Shown piece by piece: positions 23,266-32,306 of a stretch of 64,000 bases of DNA. Both the position numbers and the translations under genes were made by a program. The notes below the pieces were generated by a model. That model was not told where the DNA came from and did not search any database. It saw nothing but the letters and a program-made list of their open reading frames with translations. How positions within the stretch are numbered: position 1 is the stretch's first letter; each line of letters starts with the position of its first letter. Source of the stretch: Paenibacillus sp. Marseille-Q4541 (GTDB lineage: Bacteria > Bacillota > Bacilli > Paenibacillales > Paenibacillaceae); assembly GCF_018310695.1 (NCBI RefSeq), contig NZ_JAGXCY010000025.1, forward strand, positions 1 through 64,000. Reading direction: 5' to 3'.

Positions 23266-23598
23266 ATGATGACGCATCAAAATTACAAAGAGTGTATAGA
23301 AGAGTGCTTAAAATGTATGGTAGCTTGTAACCACTGTTATTCATCCTGTTTGGATGAAGATCACGTTGGAATGATGAAGGAATGCATTCGCCTTGATCGG
23401 GAATGTGCAGATATATGTGAATTTGCGGCTCGTGCGATGTCAATGAACAGTAGATATGCGAAAGAAATATGTCTAGCTTGTGCAGATGCCTGCGAAGCAT
23501 GCGGTAACGAATGCAAGAAACATGATCATGATCATTGCCAGCAATGTGCAGAAGCATGTTTTAGATGCGCCAAACTTTGCCGTGAAATGGCTGCTTAA
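23266..23598 (+). CDS. Cysteine-rich four-helix bundle copper-binding protein
   Basis: 110 residues from ATG at 23266 (six bases after GGAGAGGAG). Fifteen cysteines occur in a helical pattern (ECLKCMVACNHCYSSC, CADACEACGNEC, CQQCAEACFRCAKLC) plus a HDHDH patch. This is the DUF326/Csp family, in which four-helix bundles store many Cu(I) ions inside their core. No signal peptide, so it is a cytosolic store. It is transcribed from its own CsoR-type site and followed by a strong hairpin. Confidence 0.92.
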   Translation: MMTHQNYKECIEECLKCMVACNHCYSSCLDEDHVGMMKECIRLDRECADICEFAARAMSMNSRYAKEICLACADACEACGNECKKHDHDHCQQCAEACFRCAKLCREMAA

Positions 23599-23630
23599 TA
23601 CAGTGAATTTTCTTCAAAGAGGATTAAACA

Positions 23631-23683
23631 AAGAGGGGGTTTCTCAGAAGCAGATGTATTTGTTACTGAGAAGACCCCTCTTT
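23631..23683 (+). terminator. Hairpin terminator of the four-helix protein gene
   Basis: AAAGAGGGG plus TTTCTCAG on one arm and CTGAGAA plus CCCCTCTTT on the other form a long stem. The T tail is only three bases, so termination strength is uncertain. Confidence 0.65.
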
Positions 23684-23774
23684 AACGTTTAAACAAAATC
23701 TAAGTTTGTGAGAAAAAGAGTATTCTTATTTTCTTATTTTCAAGCAGTGCGATTAAAAAGGAGGAGAAATTAAC

Positions 23775-23804
23775 TTGACACATTATAGGGTAGGGGGGTA
23801 TACT
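23775..23804 (+). promoter_or_regulatory. copA promoter with CsoR operator
   Basis: TTGACA (23775-23780), 18 bases, TATACT (23799-23804). The spacer reads ATTATAGGGTAGGGGGG, the same operator type as at csoR and copZ. Confidence 0.83.
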
Positions 23805-23876
23805 AAACTTAATAATTCTACTGAATTAAATGAAGGAAATCAAAATGTAATCTAACAAAAGTGAGGTGTTTATATA

Positions 23877-26309
23877 ATGGCAACAACTGAGGCGGGAAAA
23901 TCACAAACTTCCCTACAGATCACAGGTATGACCTGTGCTGCTTGTGCAAACCGCATTGAAAAAGGATTGAATAAACTGGAAGGTGTATCAGAAGCTAATG
24001 TAAACTTCGCTATGGAAAGGGCCACCGTAACTTATGACCCGAGCAAAGTGGATGTTAGTAAGATGGAAGAAAGTATTGGAAAACTTGGCTACAGTACGGC
24101 TAAAGAAGCAGTAGATTTGCAGCTTGTAGGTATGACCTGTGCCGCATGTGCTTTGAAAATTGAGAAGGCTTTGAACAAATTACCCGGCGTAAGTACAGCC
24201 ACCGTTAACTTCGCTATGGAAATTGCCCATGTTGAATATAATCCGGTTGACGTTTCTGTTGCCGATATGCAGCAGCGAGTGGAGAAGCTTGGTTATAAAG
24301 CTGTTTCAAAACAGGAACAAGGTGACCCTTCGGAGCATCGTGAAAAAGAATTATCAAAACAAAAACGGAAACTTCTTATCTCTGCAATTCTTTCACTTCC
24401 GTTGCTGTGGGCAATGGTGAGCCACTTTTCGTTTACTTCGTGGATATGGCTGCCGGATCTCTTTATGAATCCATGGTTTCAATTGATTTTGGCAACTCCG
24501 GTTCAATTTTATATCGGTAGACAATTTTACATCGGTGCATATAAATCCTTACGTAATGGCAGTGCCAACATGGATGTCCTAGTTTCACTTGGGACTTCAG
24601 CAGCTTACTTTTACAGCCTATATCTAACGATCGTTTGGGCTGTCGAAGGGGGACGTCCGCATCACGGTCCAGAGATGTACTACGAAACGAGTGCTGTACT
24701 CATCACCCTAGTGCTAATGGGGAAATTGTTCGAATCTCTGGCAAAGGGCCGGACTTCTGAAGCTATAAAGTCTTTGATGGGATTACAAGCCAAGACAGCA
24801 ATGGTCGTTCGTGATGGTCAAGAACTGACCATTCCGGTAGAAGAAGTTATTGCAGGTGATATTGTACTTATTCGTCCAGGTAATAAAGTGCCTGTGGATG
24901 GAGAAGTTTTGGAAGGTGTCTCATCGGTAGACGAATCCATGCTGACAGGCGAGAGCCTCCCTGTTGAAAAGAAAGCAGGAGATGCTGTTATTGGAGCGAC
25001 TATTAATAAAAATGGTGTGCTTCGGATTAAGGCAACAAAAGTAGGTAAAGAAACAGCTCTTGCGCAAATCATTAAAGTTGTAGAAGAAGCACAGGGTTCA
25101 AAAGCTCCTATTCAACGGGTAGCCGACGTCATCTCTGGAATCTTTGTACCGATTGTTGTGGGGATTGCTGTAGTTGCTTTTTTGGTGTGGTACTTCTTGT
25201 TGACACCTGGAGACTTCGCAGGGTCTTTAGAAAAAGCGATCGCTATCCTTGTTATTGCTTGTCCATGTGCTCTAGGTCTGGCAACACCAACCTCCATAAT
25301 GGCTGGTTCTGGTCGTGCAGCTGAACTTGGGATCTTGTTCAAAGGCGGAGAGCACTTAGAACAAACGCATAAAATTGACGCGATTATTCTGGACAAAACA
25401 GGGACCGTGACGAAAGGTAAACCTGAGCTTACCGATGTTTTGACCACTCGAAATGAAACAGAATTTCTTAGACTTGTGGGTGCAGCTGAGAAAAACTCAG
25501 AGCATCCCCTCGCAGAAGCAATTGTTGCCGGCATTCTGGAAAGAAATATTGAACTGCCAGGATCTGAAACCTTTGAAGCAATTCCGGGATTTGGAATCAA
25601 GGCTATTGTGGAAGGGAAAGAATTGTTGATTGGTACCCGCCGCCTTATGGACAAATTCGGCGTAGAGGCTAAGGCTGCTTACAGCGTGATGTCCACTTTA
25701 GAAGAAACCGGAAAAACGGCCATGCTTGTTGCCATCAATAAAGAGTACGCGGGTATGGTGGCTGTAGCAGATACCATCAAAGAAACATCACAGGCTGCTG
25801 TCAGTCGGTTGAAGGAAATGGGTATAGAAGTCATTATGATTACCGGTGATAACGAGCGGACCGCGATGGCAATCGCAGCTCAAGTTGGCATTGATCATGT
25901 TCGTGCTGAAGTTCTACCGGAAGGTAAAGCGGAAGAAGTGAAGAAGCTGCAAGCTCAAGGCAAGAAAGTAGCGATGGTTGGTGATGGTATCAACGATGCT
26001 CCAGCCCTTGCCACAGCAGACATTGGAATGGCAATTGGTACAGGTACCGATGTGGCTATGGAAGCTGCAGATGTAACTTTGATGCGTGGTGATCTATCCA
26101 GTATTCCAGATGCCATCTACATGAGCCGTAAAACCATGGCTAATATAAAGCAAAATCTATTCTGGGCGCTCGGTTACAATACACTTGGTATTCCGATTGC
26201 TGCCATCGGCCTCTTGGCTCCATGGGTAGCAGGTGCAGCGATGGCATTGAGTTCCGTTTCCGTAGTTCTTAATGCTCTTCGTTTACAACGTGTAAAGATA
26301 CACAATTAA
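23877..26309 (+). CDS. copA: Copper-exporting P1B-type ATPase CopA
   Basis: 810 residues, normal length. Two N-terminal metal domains (GMTCAAC at about 18-24 and again at about 84-90), eight membrane segments, the ion-path CPC motif ([14 protein letters not shown], about 460), phosphorylation site Asp506 ([10 protein letters not shown]), the SEHPLA motif, and GDGINDAPA. It pumps Cu(I) out of the cell, receiving it from CopZ. Controlled by the CsoR site at 23782-23804; the sulfite-reductase-like gene and copZ2 follow closely, probably one transcript. Confidence 0.95.
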   Translation: MATTEAGKSQTSLQITGMTCAACANRIEKGLNKLEGVSEANVNFAMERATVTYDPSKVDVSKMEESIGKLGYSTAKEAVDLQLVGMTCAACALKIEKALNKLPGVSTATVNFAMEIAHVEYNPVDVSVADMQQRVEKLGYKAVSKQEQGDPSEHREKELSKQKRKLLISAILSLPLLWAMVSHFSFTSWIWLPDLFMNPWFQLILATPVQFYIGRQFYIGAYKSLRNGSANMDVLVSLGTSAAYFYSLYLTIVWAVEGGRPHHGPEMYYETSAVLITLVLMGKLFESLAKGRTSEAIKSLMGLQAKTAMVVRDGQELTIPVEEVIAGDIVLIRPGNKVPVDGEVLEGVSSVDESMLTGESLPVEKKAGDAVIGATINKNGVLRIKATKVGKETALAQIIKVVEEAQGSKAPIQRVADVISGIFVPIVVGIAVVAFLVWYFLLTPGDFAGSLEKAIAILVIACPCALGLATPTSIMAGSGRAAELGILFKGGEHLEQTHKIDAIILDKTGTVTKGKPELTDVLTTRNETEFLRLVGAAEKNSEHPLAEAIVAGILERNIELPGSETFEAIPGFGIKAIVEGKELLIGTRRLMDKFGVEAKAAYSVMSTLEETGKTAMLVAINKEYAGMVAVADTIKETSQAAVSRLKEMGIEVIMITGDNERTAMAIAAQVGIDHVRAEVLPEGKAEEVKKLQAQGKKVAMVGDGINDAPALATADIGMAIGTGTDVAMEAADVTLMRGDLSSIPDAIYMSRKTMANIKQNLFWALGYNTLGIPIAAIGLLAPWVAGAAMALSSVSVVLNALRLQRVKIHN

Positions 26310-26337
26310 TATTGTAAGTAAATGGGGATGAGCTTTA

Positions 26338-26982
26338 ATGTCTATTAGAAGTGAAGAGGTCGTGGGAGAAACGACGAGAATCGCAGTAGCACCTCCAATT
26401 CAAGTGGGAGGAAGTTTGTTTACACCAGAGCAACTTGCAAAAATAGGGCATGTGGCAGGGACAGGTGTCAAAATTGAAATGACGCCTTTTAGGCAGCTTT
26501 ATTTGGAAGTCCCCCTCGAACAACGAGAGGTGATTAAGGAAGAACTCGAGCGTTCTGGATTGGAAGTATATCCAGCGGGTTTTGTGACCAAAAGCTTAAT
26601 CGCCTGTAATTTTTGTAAAGGGGCAAAGGAAGCAGGCCTAGAAACAGCACAAAAATTAAATCAGTCCATAGCAGGCATTGAAACACCCATGCCACTTAAG
26701 GTTGGTTTTGCAGGGTGTGCCCTCGGGACTAGCGAGCCTTTGTTGAAAGATATCAGCGTTGTGAAAATGCGTAATAACTATGAGGTTTTTGTTGGAGGGG
26801 AACCGAAAGGTCTTAAGACTTCAATAGCTCAATCGCTGGTATCCGGGTTAACGGAAGATCAAATCGTTCCCGTTGTTATCACATTAATTAACTTTTATAA
26901 GACCCATGCCAAAGGAAAAGAAAAATTCAGGAGATTCATTGATCGGGTTACGCTGGAGCAGCTACAACACATTGTGTCTTAA
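26338..26982 (+). CDS. Short nitrite/sulfite-reductase-like protein in the copper operon
   Basis: 214 residues, a single half of a siroheme/4Fe-4S reductase: ferredoxin-like half domain (about 10-75, LTPFRQLYLEVP-type motif) and the cluster/siroheme domain. Cluster cysteines seen: Cys90 and Cys93 (IACNFCKGAKEAG) and Cys127 (GFAGCALGTSEPLLKDI). In related stand-alone proteins the last motif is GCPNAC; here the fourth Cys is Thr131, so the cluster may lack a ligand or have another role. ATG at 26338, 28 bases after copA, followed by copZ2. The close linkage suggests a part in copper stress, perhaps protecting or repairing sulfur or heme metabolism; this is inference. Confidence 0.8.
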   Translation: MSIRSEEVVGETTRIAVAPPIQVGGSLFTPEQLAKIGHVAGTGVKIEMTPFRQLYLEVPLEQREVIKEELERSGLEVYPAGFVTKSLIACNFCKGAKEAGLETAQKLNQSIAGIETPMPLKVGFAGCALGTSEPLLKDISVVKMRNNYEVFVGGEPKGLKTSIAQSLVSGLTEDQIVPVVITLINFYKTHAKGKEKFRRFIDRVTLEQLQHIVS

Positions 26983-27011
26983 ATAAACTGAGATGAAAGG
27001 AGGTGAATCCT

Positions 27012-27224
27012 ATGCAAGAAGTAACCGTTAAAGTAGAGGGTATGTCATGCCGTTCGTGCATTAAAAAAATAGAAGGCGCATTGGATACCATCGGCGCTGA
27101 AGGTAAAGTTAACTTTGATGAAGGTACGGTAGACGTGAAATTTGATGAGACGAATACAGAAGTATCCACAATTAAAGAAGCTATTAAAGCAAAAGGATAT
27201 GACGTTGCCATACTTAATAAGTAA
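27012..27224 (+). CDS. Second CopZ-like copper chaperone
   Basis: 70 residues from ATG at 27012 (AAAGGAGGTG, six-base spacing). A heavy-metal domain with GMSCRSC (Cys12, Cys15). It resembles the copZ product at 22024 along its length but differs in the motif (CRSC against CAHC). Last gene of the copA operon, before a strong terminator. A separate client or affinity is possible. Confidence 0.92.
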   Translation: MQEVTVKVEGMSCRSCIKKIEGALDTIGAEGKVNFDEGTVDVKFDETNTEVSTIKEAIKAKGYDVAILNK

Positions 27225-27246
27225 ATCATGATGGCTGAATATGATA

Positions 27247-27308
27247 AATAACAGTAAACAACCGCTTTCCGTTAGAATACCGGGAAACAGCTGTTTACTG
27301 TTATTTTT
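27247..27308. terminator. Terminator at the end of the copper block
   Basis: AATAACAGTAAACA (27247-27260) and TGTTTACTGTTATT at the far end form a 14-bp stem, with an inner CTTTCC/GGGAAA-type pairing, then T. Both neighbouring genes converge here. Confidence 0.88.
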
Positions 27309-27326
27309 GTAGGCTATCTGTTTGGA

Positions 27327-28322
27327 TTAATATTTAGTAATTGAAACTGCATCTTCTGATGTTTCTCCAGTACTTAGAACTTCCTGTACATACGCTTTAA
27401 GTTCATCTGAGTCTTTAACTGCCAGAACAGCTGCACCGCCAACTTTTTTCTCCTCGAGCATATTCATTGGTGGGATTTGTTCACTTGCTTGAAGACTGCT
27501 TTGAAACCCAAGGGAAGCAAGTTTCCAGATATCATTAAATTTCAGATTCGTATCAATGTATGGATTAACTTCATTCAAGATGGAAGGAAGCTTGGCGATC
27601 GATGTCGTCGTTTTCAGTTTGTCAGCAATCGCTTTTAGCAGGTCGCGCTGGCGTTCCGTTCTAGAGAAGTCGGACATGGCATCATGTCTGAAACGTACAT
27701 ACATTAATGCTTTTTCACCATCAAGATGCTGCATTCCCTGCTTCAGATCAATATCATATTCATGGTTATCTGCCTTGCTTACATAGTACAAATCTTTTTC
27801 TACCTCAAAATCAACCCCGCCTACTGCATCCACGAGTTTGATAAACCCTTGAAAATCGGTGTAAACATAATACTGAACGGGAATACCCAAGAGATCGCTT
27901 GCCGCTTGCATAGCTATGTTTGGACCATGCGTAATGGCAGTATTAAGGCGGTTATTTCCATGCTCCGGAACGGCAACATACGTATCACGTAAAAGAGAGA
28001 ACAAGGATATTTTTTTGGTTACAGGATTTATGGAAGCAACGAGCATGGTATCAGACCTCGGAATCTCCCCTTCGGAGAAACCTCTTGCATCTACTCCCAT
28101 GAGGAGCACGTTTACGGGTTCATCGCCTTCCCATACCGGGGGCTCTGTGGCAGATTCTTGATCTACCTTTTCAAGGTTATAAAACGGGGAGTCAGTCCCT
28201 GTTTTTTGCAAATCGCCGAGTTCATTAGCAATAGAGGTGAAATAATAACCTCCAACAAATAAAGCAACAAGTGTAATCAATGCGATAACGGTAAAAATAG
28301 TCTGCTTTTTTTTCTTGGTCAT
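27327..28322 (-). CDS. LytR-CpsA-Psr (LCP) family protein
   Basis: 331 residues. A short cytoplasmic tail, one membrane segment (about 8-28), then the LCP domain (about 60-280) with VNVLLMGVDAR, RSDTMLVASINP, FSLLRDTYV, NRLNTAITHG and YVRFRHDAMSDFSRTERQ. LCP enzymes transfer undecaprenyl-linked teichoic or capsular polymers to peptidoglycan outside the membrane. The polymer is not identifiable. ATG at 28322 with GAAAGGA upstream. Single gene. Confidence 0.92.
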   Translation of the reverse strand: MTKKKKQTIFTVIALITLVALFVGGYYFTSIANELGDLQKTGTDSPFYNLEKVDQESATEPPVWEGDEPVNVLLMGVDARGFSEGEIPRSDTMLVASINPVTKKISLFSLLRDTYVAVPEHGNNRLNTAITHGPNIAMQAASDLLGIPVQYYVYTDFQGFIKLVDAVGGVDFEVEKDLYYVSKADNHEYDIDLKQGMQHLDGEKALMYVRFRHDAMSDFSRTERQRDLLKAIADKLKTTTSIAKLPSILNEVNPYIDTNLKFNDIWKLASLGFQSSLQASEQIPPMNMLEEKKVGGAAVLAVKDSDELKAYVQEVLSTGETSEDAVSITKY

Positions 28323-28703
28323 CAGGTGATTATCCTTTCAAATCAAGTAAGATTAATTACTAAACTTAATTATAAAAAATGCGGCGATGACGAACTAATG
28401 GTTTAACTTACAGTTATCTTACGAAATTGTAATAAAAGTAAGTTAAGAAAATTGTTGATTTTGTGGTATTGTTGAAACACTCAAACCGTGACGTTTTACT
28501 GTATGGTTCGAGTATTTCATTCCATCTAGATAACGAAAGAGGAGGTAGAGCTATTGGGAAGGCGTTTGTACATTTTTATCAAATTACGGATGTAAACCGT
28601 TTAAAGAATGGATTATGGATAAATGCATATCATATGTATTTCAGAGCGGGTTGTCTTCTTTATGCTACCGACAATCTGAAAATCACTTAGAATGAAAACT
28701 TGT
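28323..28703. other. Long leader/intergenic region before the first DUF21 gene
   Basis: About 380 bases with no convincing gene. A frame from 28463 to 28690 (75 codons) is open but has no SD at its start and an unremarkable composition. AAGAGGAGG at 28538-28545 precedes a TTG at 28554 that would give only MGRRLYIFIKLRM. Repeats of AAGTTAAG/CTTACTTA type near 28405-28445 suggest pairing. No known riboswitch matched. Confidence 0.35.
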
Positions 28704-28736
28704 GGAGGTGAATCCCTCATCTGAGGGAACTTGTTG
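28704..28736 (+). promoter_or_regulatory. Structured ribosome binding site of the first DUF21/CBS gene
   Basis: GGAGGTGA (28704-28711) is separated from the TTG start at 28734 by more than 20 bases containing CCCTCA-TC-TGAGGG (28714-28727). The hairpin would shorten the gap and expose the SD; alternatively GAGG of the SD can pair with CCTC, hiding it. The paralog at 30104 has the same element. Confidence 0.6.
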
Positions 28737-30032
28737 GACATTGTAACGATAACGAATTTATTTTTGCTTGTTATTTTGCTTGGACTTACGGCTTTTTTCG
28801 TTGCATCGGAATTTGCTGTTGTTAAAATACGTATGTCTCGAATCGATCAAATGATTGCAGAAGGCAATAAAAAAGCGATTGTGGCAAAAAAGGTCGTTGC
28901 CGATCTTGACTACTATCTTTCCGCCTGCCAATTAGGTATTACCGTTACGGCACTTGGGCTTGGAGCTCTGGGCAAACCGACGGTTGAACGTTTATTATAT
29001 CCACTTTTTGATTATTTTCATGTATCTGCCTCGATTTCTTCTGCTGCTTCATATGCCATTGCTTTTATCTTCGTAACCTTTCTGCACGTTGTAGTGGGAG
29101 AGATGGCACCGAAGACGTTAGCGATTCAGTATGCTGAGAAGATGACGATGCTACTTGCGGGACCTTTGTATTGGTTTGGTAAGGTTATGTATCCATTCAT
29201 TTGGGCATTAAACGGATCTTCACGTATCCTTCTTCGTGCTTTTGGTGTTAAGCCGGCAGGACATGACCAAGCCTATTCGGAAGATGAGCTGCGGATTATT
29301 ATGAACCAAAGTTTTGAAGGTGGCGAAATTAATCAAACGAAGCTTGCTTACATGGAAAATGTATTTTCTTTTGATGAGCGTGTTGCCAGAGACATTATGG
29401 TTCCAAGGACGGAACTGATTACGTTAGATATGGATATGCAGTATACAGATATTATCCGTATTCTAGATGAGAATAACTATTCCCGTTATCCTGTCATTGA
29501 GGCAGGGGACAAGGACCGAATTGTTGGGGTTGTCAATGTGAAGAAAATGCTGCCCTTTATTGTTACTAAAAAAGAACGGAAGCTTGCTGATTTTATCCGG
29601 GAACTTCCCTATGTAGTTGAAAACACGCGGATTCAGGATGCCATGATCAAAATGCAGCAACAACAAGTGCATATGGCCGTCGTTATTGATGAGTATGGCG
29701 GTACCTCGGGCATTCTTACCATGGAAGATATACTAGAAGAAATTGTTGGCGAAATTCGTGATGAATTTGATGCGGATGAAGAAGCCGATATACAGAAAAC
29801 AGGGGATCGGGAGTATGTAATAAACGGACGTGTACTCCTTGCTGAACTGGAGAAACAGTTTGGACTCTTGTTTGAGGGAAATGAAGAGATGGATACCATC
29901 GGAGGCTGGATTCAATATCAGAAAGGGTCGACCGTTACAATCGGCGATGAAATTGTACATGGAGAATATGTGTGGACTGTAGCAGAGATGGATAACTACC
30001 AGATTAAAAAAGTTATTCTTCGGCATAGCTAG
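28734..30032 (+). CDS. DUF21/CBS/CorC_HlyC membrane protein (HlyC/CorC family)
   Basis: 432 residues from TTG at 28734, chosen because the paralog starts with the same TTGGAC context. Domains: CNNM/DUF21 membrane region (about 1-195, three or four segments, LTAFFVASEFAVVKIRMSRI), a CBS pair (about 215-335, MVPRTEL, YSRYPVIE), and the CorC_HlyC domain (about 350-430). Family members move or sense Mg2+ or other divalent ions; the ion here is not known. Followed by a paralog 71 bases downstream. Confidence 0.9.
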   Translation: MDIVTITNLFLLVILLGLTAFFVASEFAVVKIRMSRIDQMIAEGNKKAIVAKKVVADLDYYLSACQLGITVTALGLGALGKPTVERLLYPLFDYFHVSASISSAASYAIAFIFVTFLHVVVGEMAPKTLAIQYAEKMTMLLAGPLYWFGKVMYPFIWALNGSSRILLRAFGVKPAGHDQAYSEDELRIIMNQSFEGGEINQTKLAYMENVFSFDERVARDIMVPRTELITLDMDMQYTDIIRILDENNYSRYPVIEAGDKDRIVGVVNVKKMLPFIVTKKERKLADFIRELPYVVENTRIQDAMIKMQQQQVHMAVVIDEYGGTSGILTMEDILEEIVGEIRDEFDADEEADIQKTGDREYVINGRVLLAELEKQFGLLFEGNEEMDTIGGWIQYQKGSTVTIGDEIVHGEYVWTVAEMDNYQIKKVILRHS

Positions 30033-30073
30033 AGGGATTCTCTTTTAATGAAAAGAAGTAAGAACAATTTCTT

Positions 30074-30106
30074 GGAGGTGAATCCCTCAGTTGAGGGAAC
30101 GAATTG
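30074..30106 (+). promoter_or_regulatory. Structured ribosome binding site of the second DUF21/CBS gene
   Basis: GGAGGTGAATCCCTCA is identical to the first gene's leader over 16 bases; then GT replaces TC in the loop, and TGAGGGAAC is again identical. The start TTG is at 30104. Stem conserved and loop changed is what a functional hairpin would look like. Confidence 0.6.
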
Positions 30107-31150
30107 GACGGAATAATTGCGTTAAACTTATTTTTGGTTGCTGTATTTATTGGACTCACGGCTTTCTTTGTTGGAGCTGAATTTGCGATTCTTAAAGTTC
30201 GGATGTCGAGGATCGATCAACTGATCGCCGATGGGAATAAAAAAGCAGTTATCGCCAAAAAAGTGGCTCATGATTTGGATTATTATTTATCAGCCTGTCA
30301 GTTAGGTATTACAATAACAGCTCTCGTACTTGGTGCGCTGGGTGAACCGACCGTTGAAAAGATATTGCATCCGATATTTGATCATTTTAATGTACCAGCA
30401 GCTGTGGCAACTGTACTTTCATATACGATTGCCTTAGCTATCATTACGTTTTTGCATGTAGTCATAGGCGAATTGGCACCGAAAACGTTGGCTATTCAAT
30501 TTGCTGAGAAGATGACATTACTACTTGCGACACCACTTTATTGGTTCGGTAAAATCATGTATCCTTTCATATATGCACTGAATGGGTCTGCCCGGCTCTT
30601 GCTTCGTATGTTTGGGGTAAGACCTGCTGGCCACGAGTCTGTGTATTCTGAAGAGGAACTGAAGCTGATCGTGACTCATAGTTATGAGAGCGGAGAAATC
30701 AACGAAACGGAACTTGATTATTTGGAAAATATTTTTGCATTCGATGAGCGAGTGCTCAAAGAAATTATGATCAAGCGAGATAAGATCGTCACCTTAGACA
30801 AAGAAATGTCTTTTGATAAGATGATGGAAGTTCTAAACTTGCATGAATACACCCGTTATCCTGTTATAGAAGAAGGACATAAGGATAAATTTATCGGATT
30901 TATTAACACTAAAGAAATGCTGACGAGTATCGCTGCTGGAAGAGAGTGTAGAATGAGTGACTATATTCATGATATGCCTCGCTTTTCACAGAAGGCTTCA
31001 ATTAAAGATGTTCTAATAAAAATGCAGCAAAGTCGTGTTCACATGGCAGCTGTAACGAATGAAGAAGGGGCAATCATTGGGCTCGTTACGATGGAAGATA
31101 TCTTAGAAGAAATTGTAGGAGATATTCGTGACGAAGCTGTGTTGACCTAA
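30104..31150 (+). CDS. DUF21/CBS membrane protein lacking the CorC_HlyC domain
   Basis: 348 residues, TTG start at 30104. The membrane DUF21 domain (LTAFFVGAEFAILKVRMSRI) and CBS pair are closely similar to the upstream gene product, but the protein ends at TMEDILEEIVGDIRDEAVLT, just where the first protein continues into its CorC_HlyC domain. A terminator begins at the stop codon, so the shortening looks settled rather than recent. A tandem duplicate that may act with, or modulate, the longer paralog. Confidence 0.9.
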   Translation: MDGIIALNLFLVAVFIGLTAFFVGAEFAILKVRMSRIDQLIADGNKKAVIAKKVAHDLDYYLSACQLGITITALVLGALGEPTVEKILHPIFDHFNVPAAVATVLSYTIALAIITFLHVVIGELAPKTLAIQFAEKMTLLLATPLYWFGKIMYPFIYALNGSARLLLRMFGVRPAGHESVYSEEELKLIVTHSYESGEINETELDYLENIFAFDERVLKEIMIKRDKIVTLDKEMSFDKMMEVLNLHEYTRYPVIEEGHKDKFIGFINTKEMLTSIAAGRECRMSDYIHDMPRFSQKASIKDVLIKMQQSRVHMAAVTNEEGAIIGLVTMEDILEEIVGDIRDEAVLT

Positions 31151-31190
31151 AAAAACCTGCTAGATCATTTGATGATCTGGCAGGTTTTTT
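31149..31190 (+). terminator. Terminator of the DUF21 gene pair
   Basis: AAAAAACCTGCTAGATCA and TGATCTGGCAGGTTTTTTT pair across a 5-base loop; it starts within the stop codon. Confidence 0.9.
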
Positions 31191-31299
31191 TCATCATGCT
31201 CCTCGATATATCGATTCAAAAAAAACAAATGAATATATTTTTATACCATGATAGCATTCGAAATAGGTTAACCATCTGAAGAGAAAGAAGGGAAAAGAA

Positions 31300-31752
31300 A
31301 TGATGAATATGAAAGTCGAAATGATTCCAAACTATCGTATTGCCCATGTACGACAAGTTGGTCCATATGGTTCTACTAACACTCAAGCGATGGGAAAGTT
31401 AAAAAAATGGGCAGAGGGAAAAAATCTACTTACTGCATCGACAATCCTACTTGGAATTCCACAAGATAACCCTACAGTAACACTTCCTGAAAACTGTAGA
31501 TATGATGCATGTATTGTCATCTCAAAAGATTTTCAAATGGATGATTCTATTACCGAAGGTGAATTTGCTGGTGGGGAATATGTGGTTTGCCAAGTCAAAC
31601 ATACGGCGGAAGAGATACAAAAAACTTGGGCTGAAATTTTTCCAGCTATACAAAACAGCGGGTATCAAATTGACGACAAACCGATATTAGAAAGATACAT
31701 TGGCGATATGAATAATGATTTTTGCGAAATCTGTGTACCTATAAAGTCTTAA
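31300..31752 (+). CDS. GyrI-like (AraC effector-binding fold) small-molecule-binding protein
   Basis: 150 residues. Its pattern (RIAHVRQVGPYGSTNTQAMG, ending YIGDMNNDFCEICVPIK) matches the GyrI-like/AraC effector-binding domain (SbmC/Rob C-terminal fold). Stand-alone members bind or degrade hydrophobic drugs or inhibit gyrase poisons; no specific role is shown. ATG at 31300 after a purine-rich AAGAAGGGAA. Single gene between two terminators/operators. Confidence 0.8.
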   Translation: MMNMKVEMIPNYRIAHVRQVGPYGSTNTQAMGKLKKWAEGKNLLTASTILLGIPQDNPTVTLPENCRYDACIVISKDFQMDDSITEGEFAGGEYVVCQVKHTAEEIQKTWAEIFPAIQNSGYQIDDKPILERYIGDMNNDFCEICVPIKS

Positions 31753-31777
31753 ATTTAAAATAAAAAGCTTGCTTATT

Positions 31778-31800
31778 TATCAATTGAGTAGTAAAGTGAT
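31778..31800. promoter_or_regulatory. Candidate MarR operator before the MarR gene
   Basis: Read on the minus strand, the 23 bases match the motif at 32410-32432 at 19 positions (core CACTTKAYTASTCAATT). One copy upstream of the regulator and one before its likely target operon is the expected pattern. Confidence 0.6.
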
Positions 31801-31829
31801 AATAGAAACAACGATTCGAGGTGATGAAA

Positions 31830-32267
31830 ATGCAGAAAAATACACTAGGTTCACTAATATGGTTACGTCTAGTGCGCTTTACTCACCAGAGCAATCAATT
31901 ATCGAATGAGTTTTTAAAACAGTTTGATCTAACGACAGCTCAATTCGATGTTCTTATGCAGATATCGGTTTATCAGCCACTGACACAGTCAGAACTTGCT
32001 GAGAAAGTAACCGTGACACAGGGAGGAATCTCCCGCATGCTGGTAAGGCTCGAGAAAGAGAAGTATATTGAGCGTCAGCAACAATGGAAAACGAAGACCA
32101 TTCGTCTAACGGAAAAAGGCGAAAAGGCTTTGTCAAAAGCAACGTTACACCAAATTGCATTTCAATCTTCCTTCTTTGATGAAGTACTAGATGAAGAAGA
32201 GAAGAAGACACTATATCGTTTAATGACACGTGTTCACAAGCATAGTCAGAAAAAAGAGTTACCATAG
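31830..32267 (+). CDS. MarR family transcriptional regulator
   Basis: 145 residues from ATG at 31830 (GAGGTG upstream; the GTG and ATG at 31821 and 31824 lie in the SD). A MarR winged helix at about 40-110 ([33 protein letters not shown]). It precedes a dioxygenase/LLM oxidoreductase/FMN reductase operon on the same strand and probably represses it, releasing on a phenol, quinone or electrophile as with MhqR-type regulators (inference). A shared 23-bp motif flanks it. Confidence 0.9.
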   Translation: MQKNTLGSLIWLRLVRFTHQSNQLSNEFLKQFDLTTAQFDVLMQISVYQPLTQSELAEKVTVTQGGISRMLVRLEKEKYIERQQQWKTKTIRLTEKGEKALSKATLHQIAFQSSFFDEVLDEEEKKTLYRLMTRVHKHSQKKELP

Positions 32268-32306
32268 AGAATCAATTTTATAATACCTTTAGTTGCTTCA
32301 ATCAAG

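Noticed and set aside
21779-23804. Repeated G-tract sequences as possible CRISPR-like or G-quadruplex repeats.
   Set aside because: They are spaced irregularly, sit in promoters, and match CsoR-type operators next to copper genes.
28463-28690. An open 75-codon frame upstream of the first DUF21 gene.
   Set aside because: No ribosome binding site at its start, no recognisable domain; it may be chance in a long leader region.
28708-28746. Overlapping mini-ORFs in both DUF21 leaders (MNPSSEGTCWTL here, MNPSVEGTNWTE at 30078-30116).
   Set aside because: Their GTG start is part of the GGAGGTG ribosome binding site and has no SD of its own. The similarity follows from the shared nucleotides of the hairpin leader.
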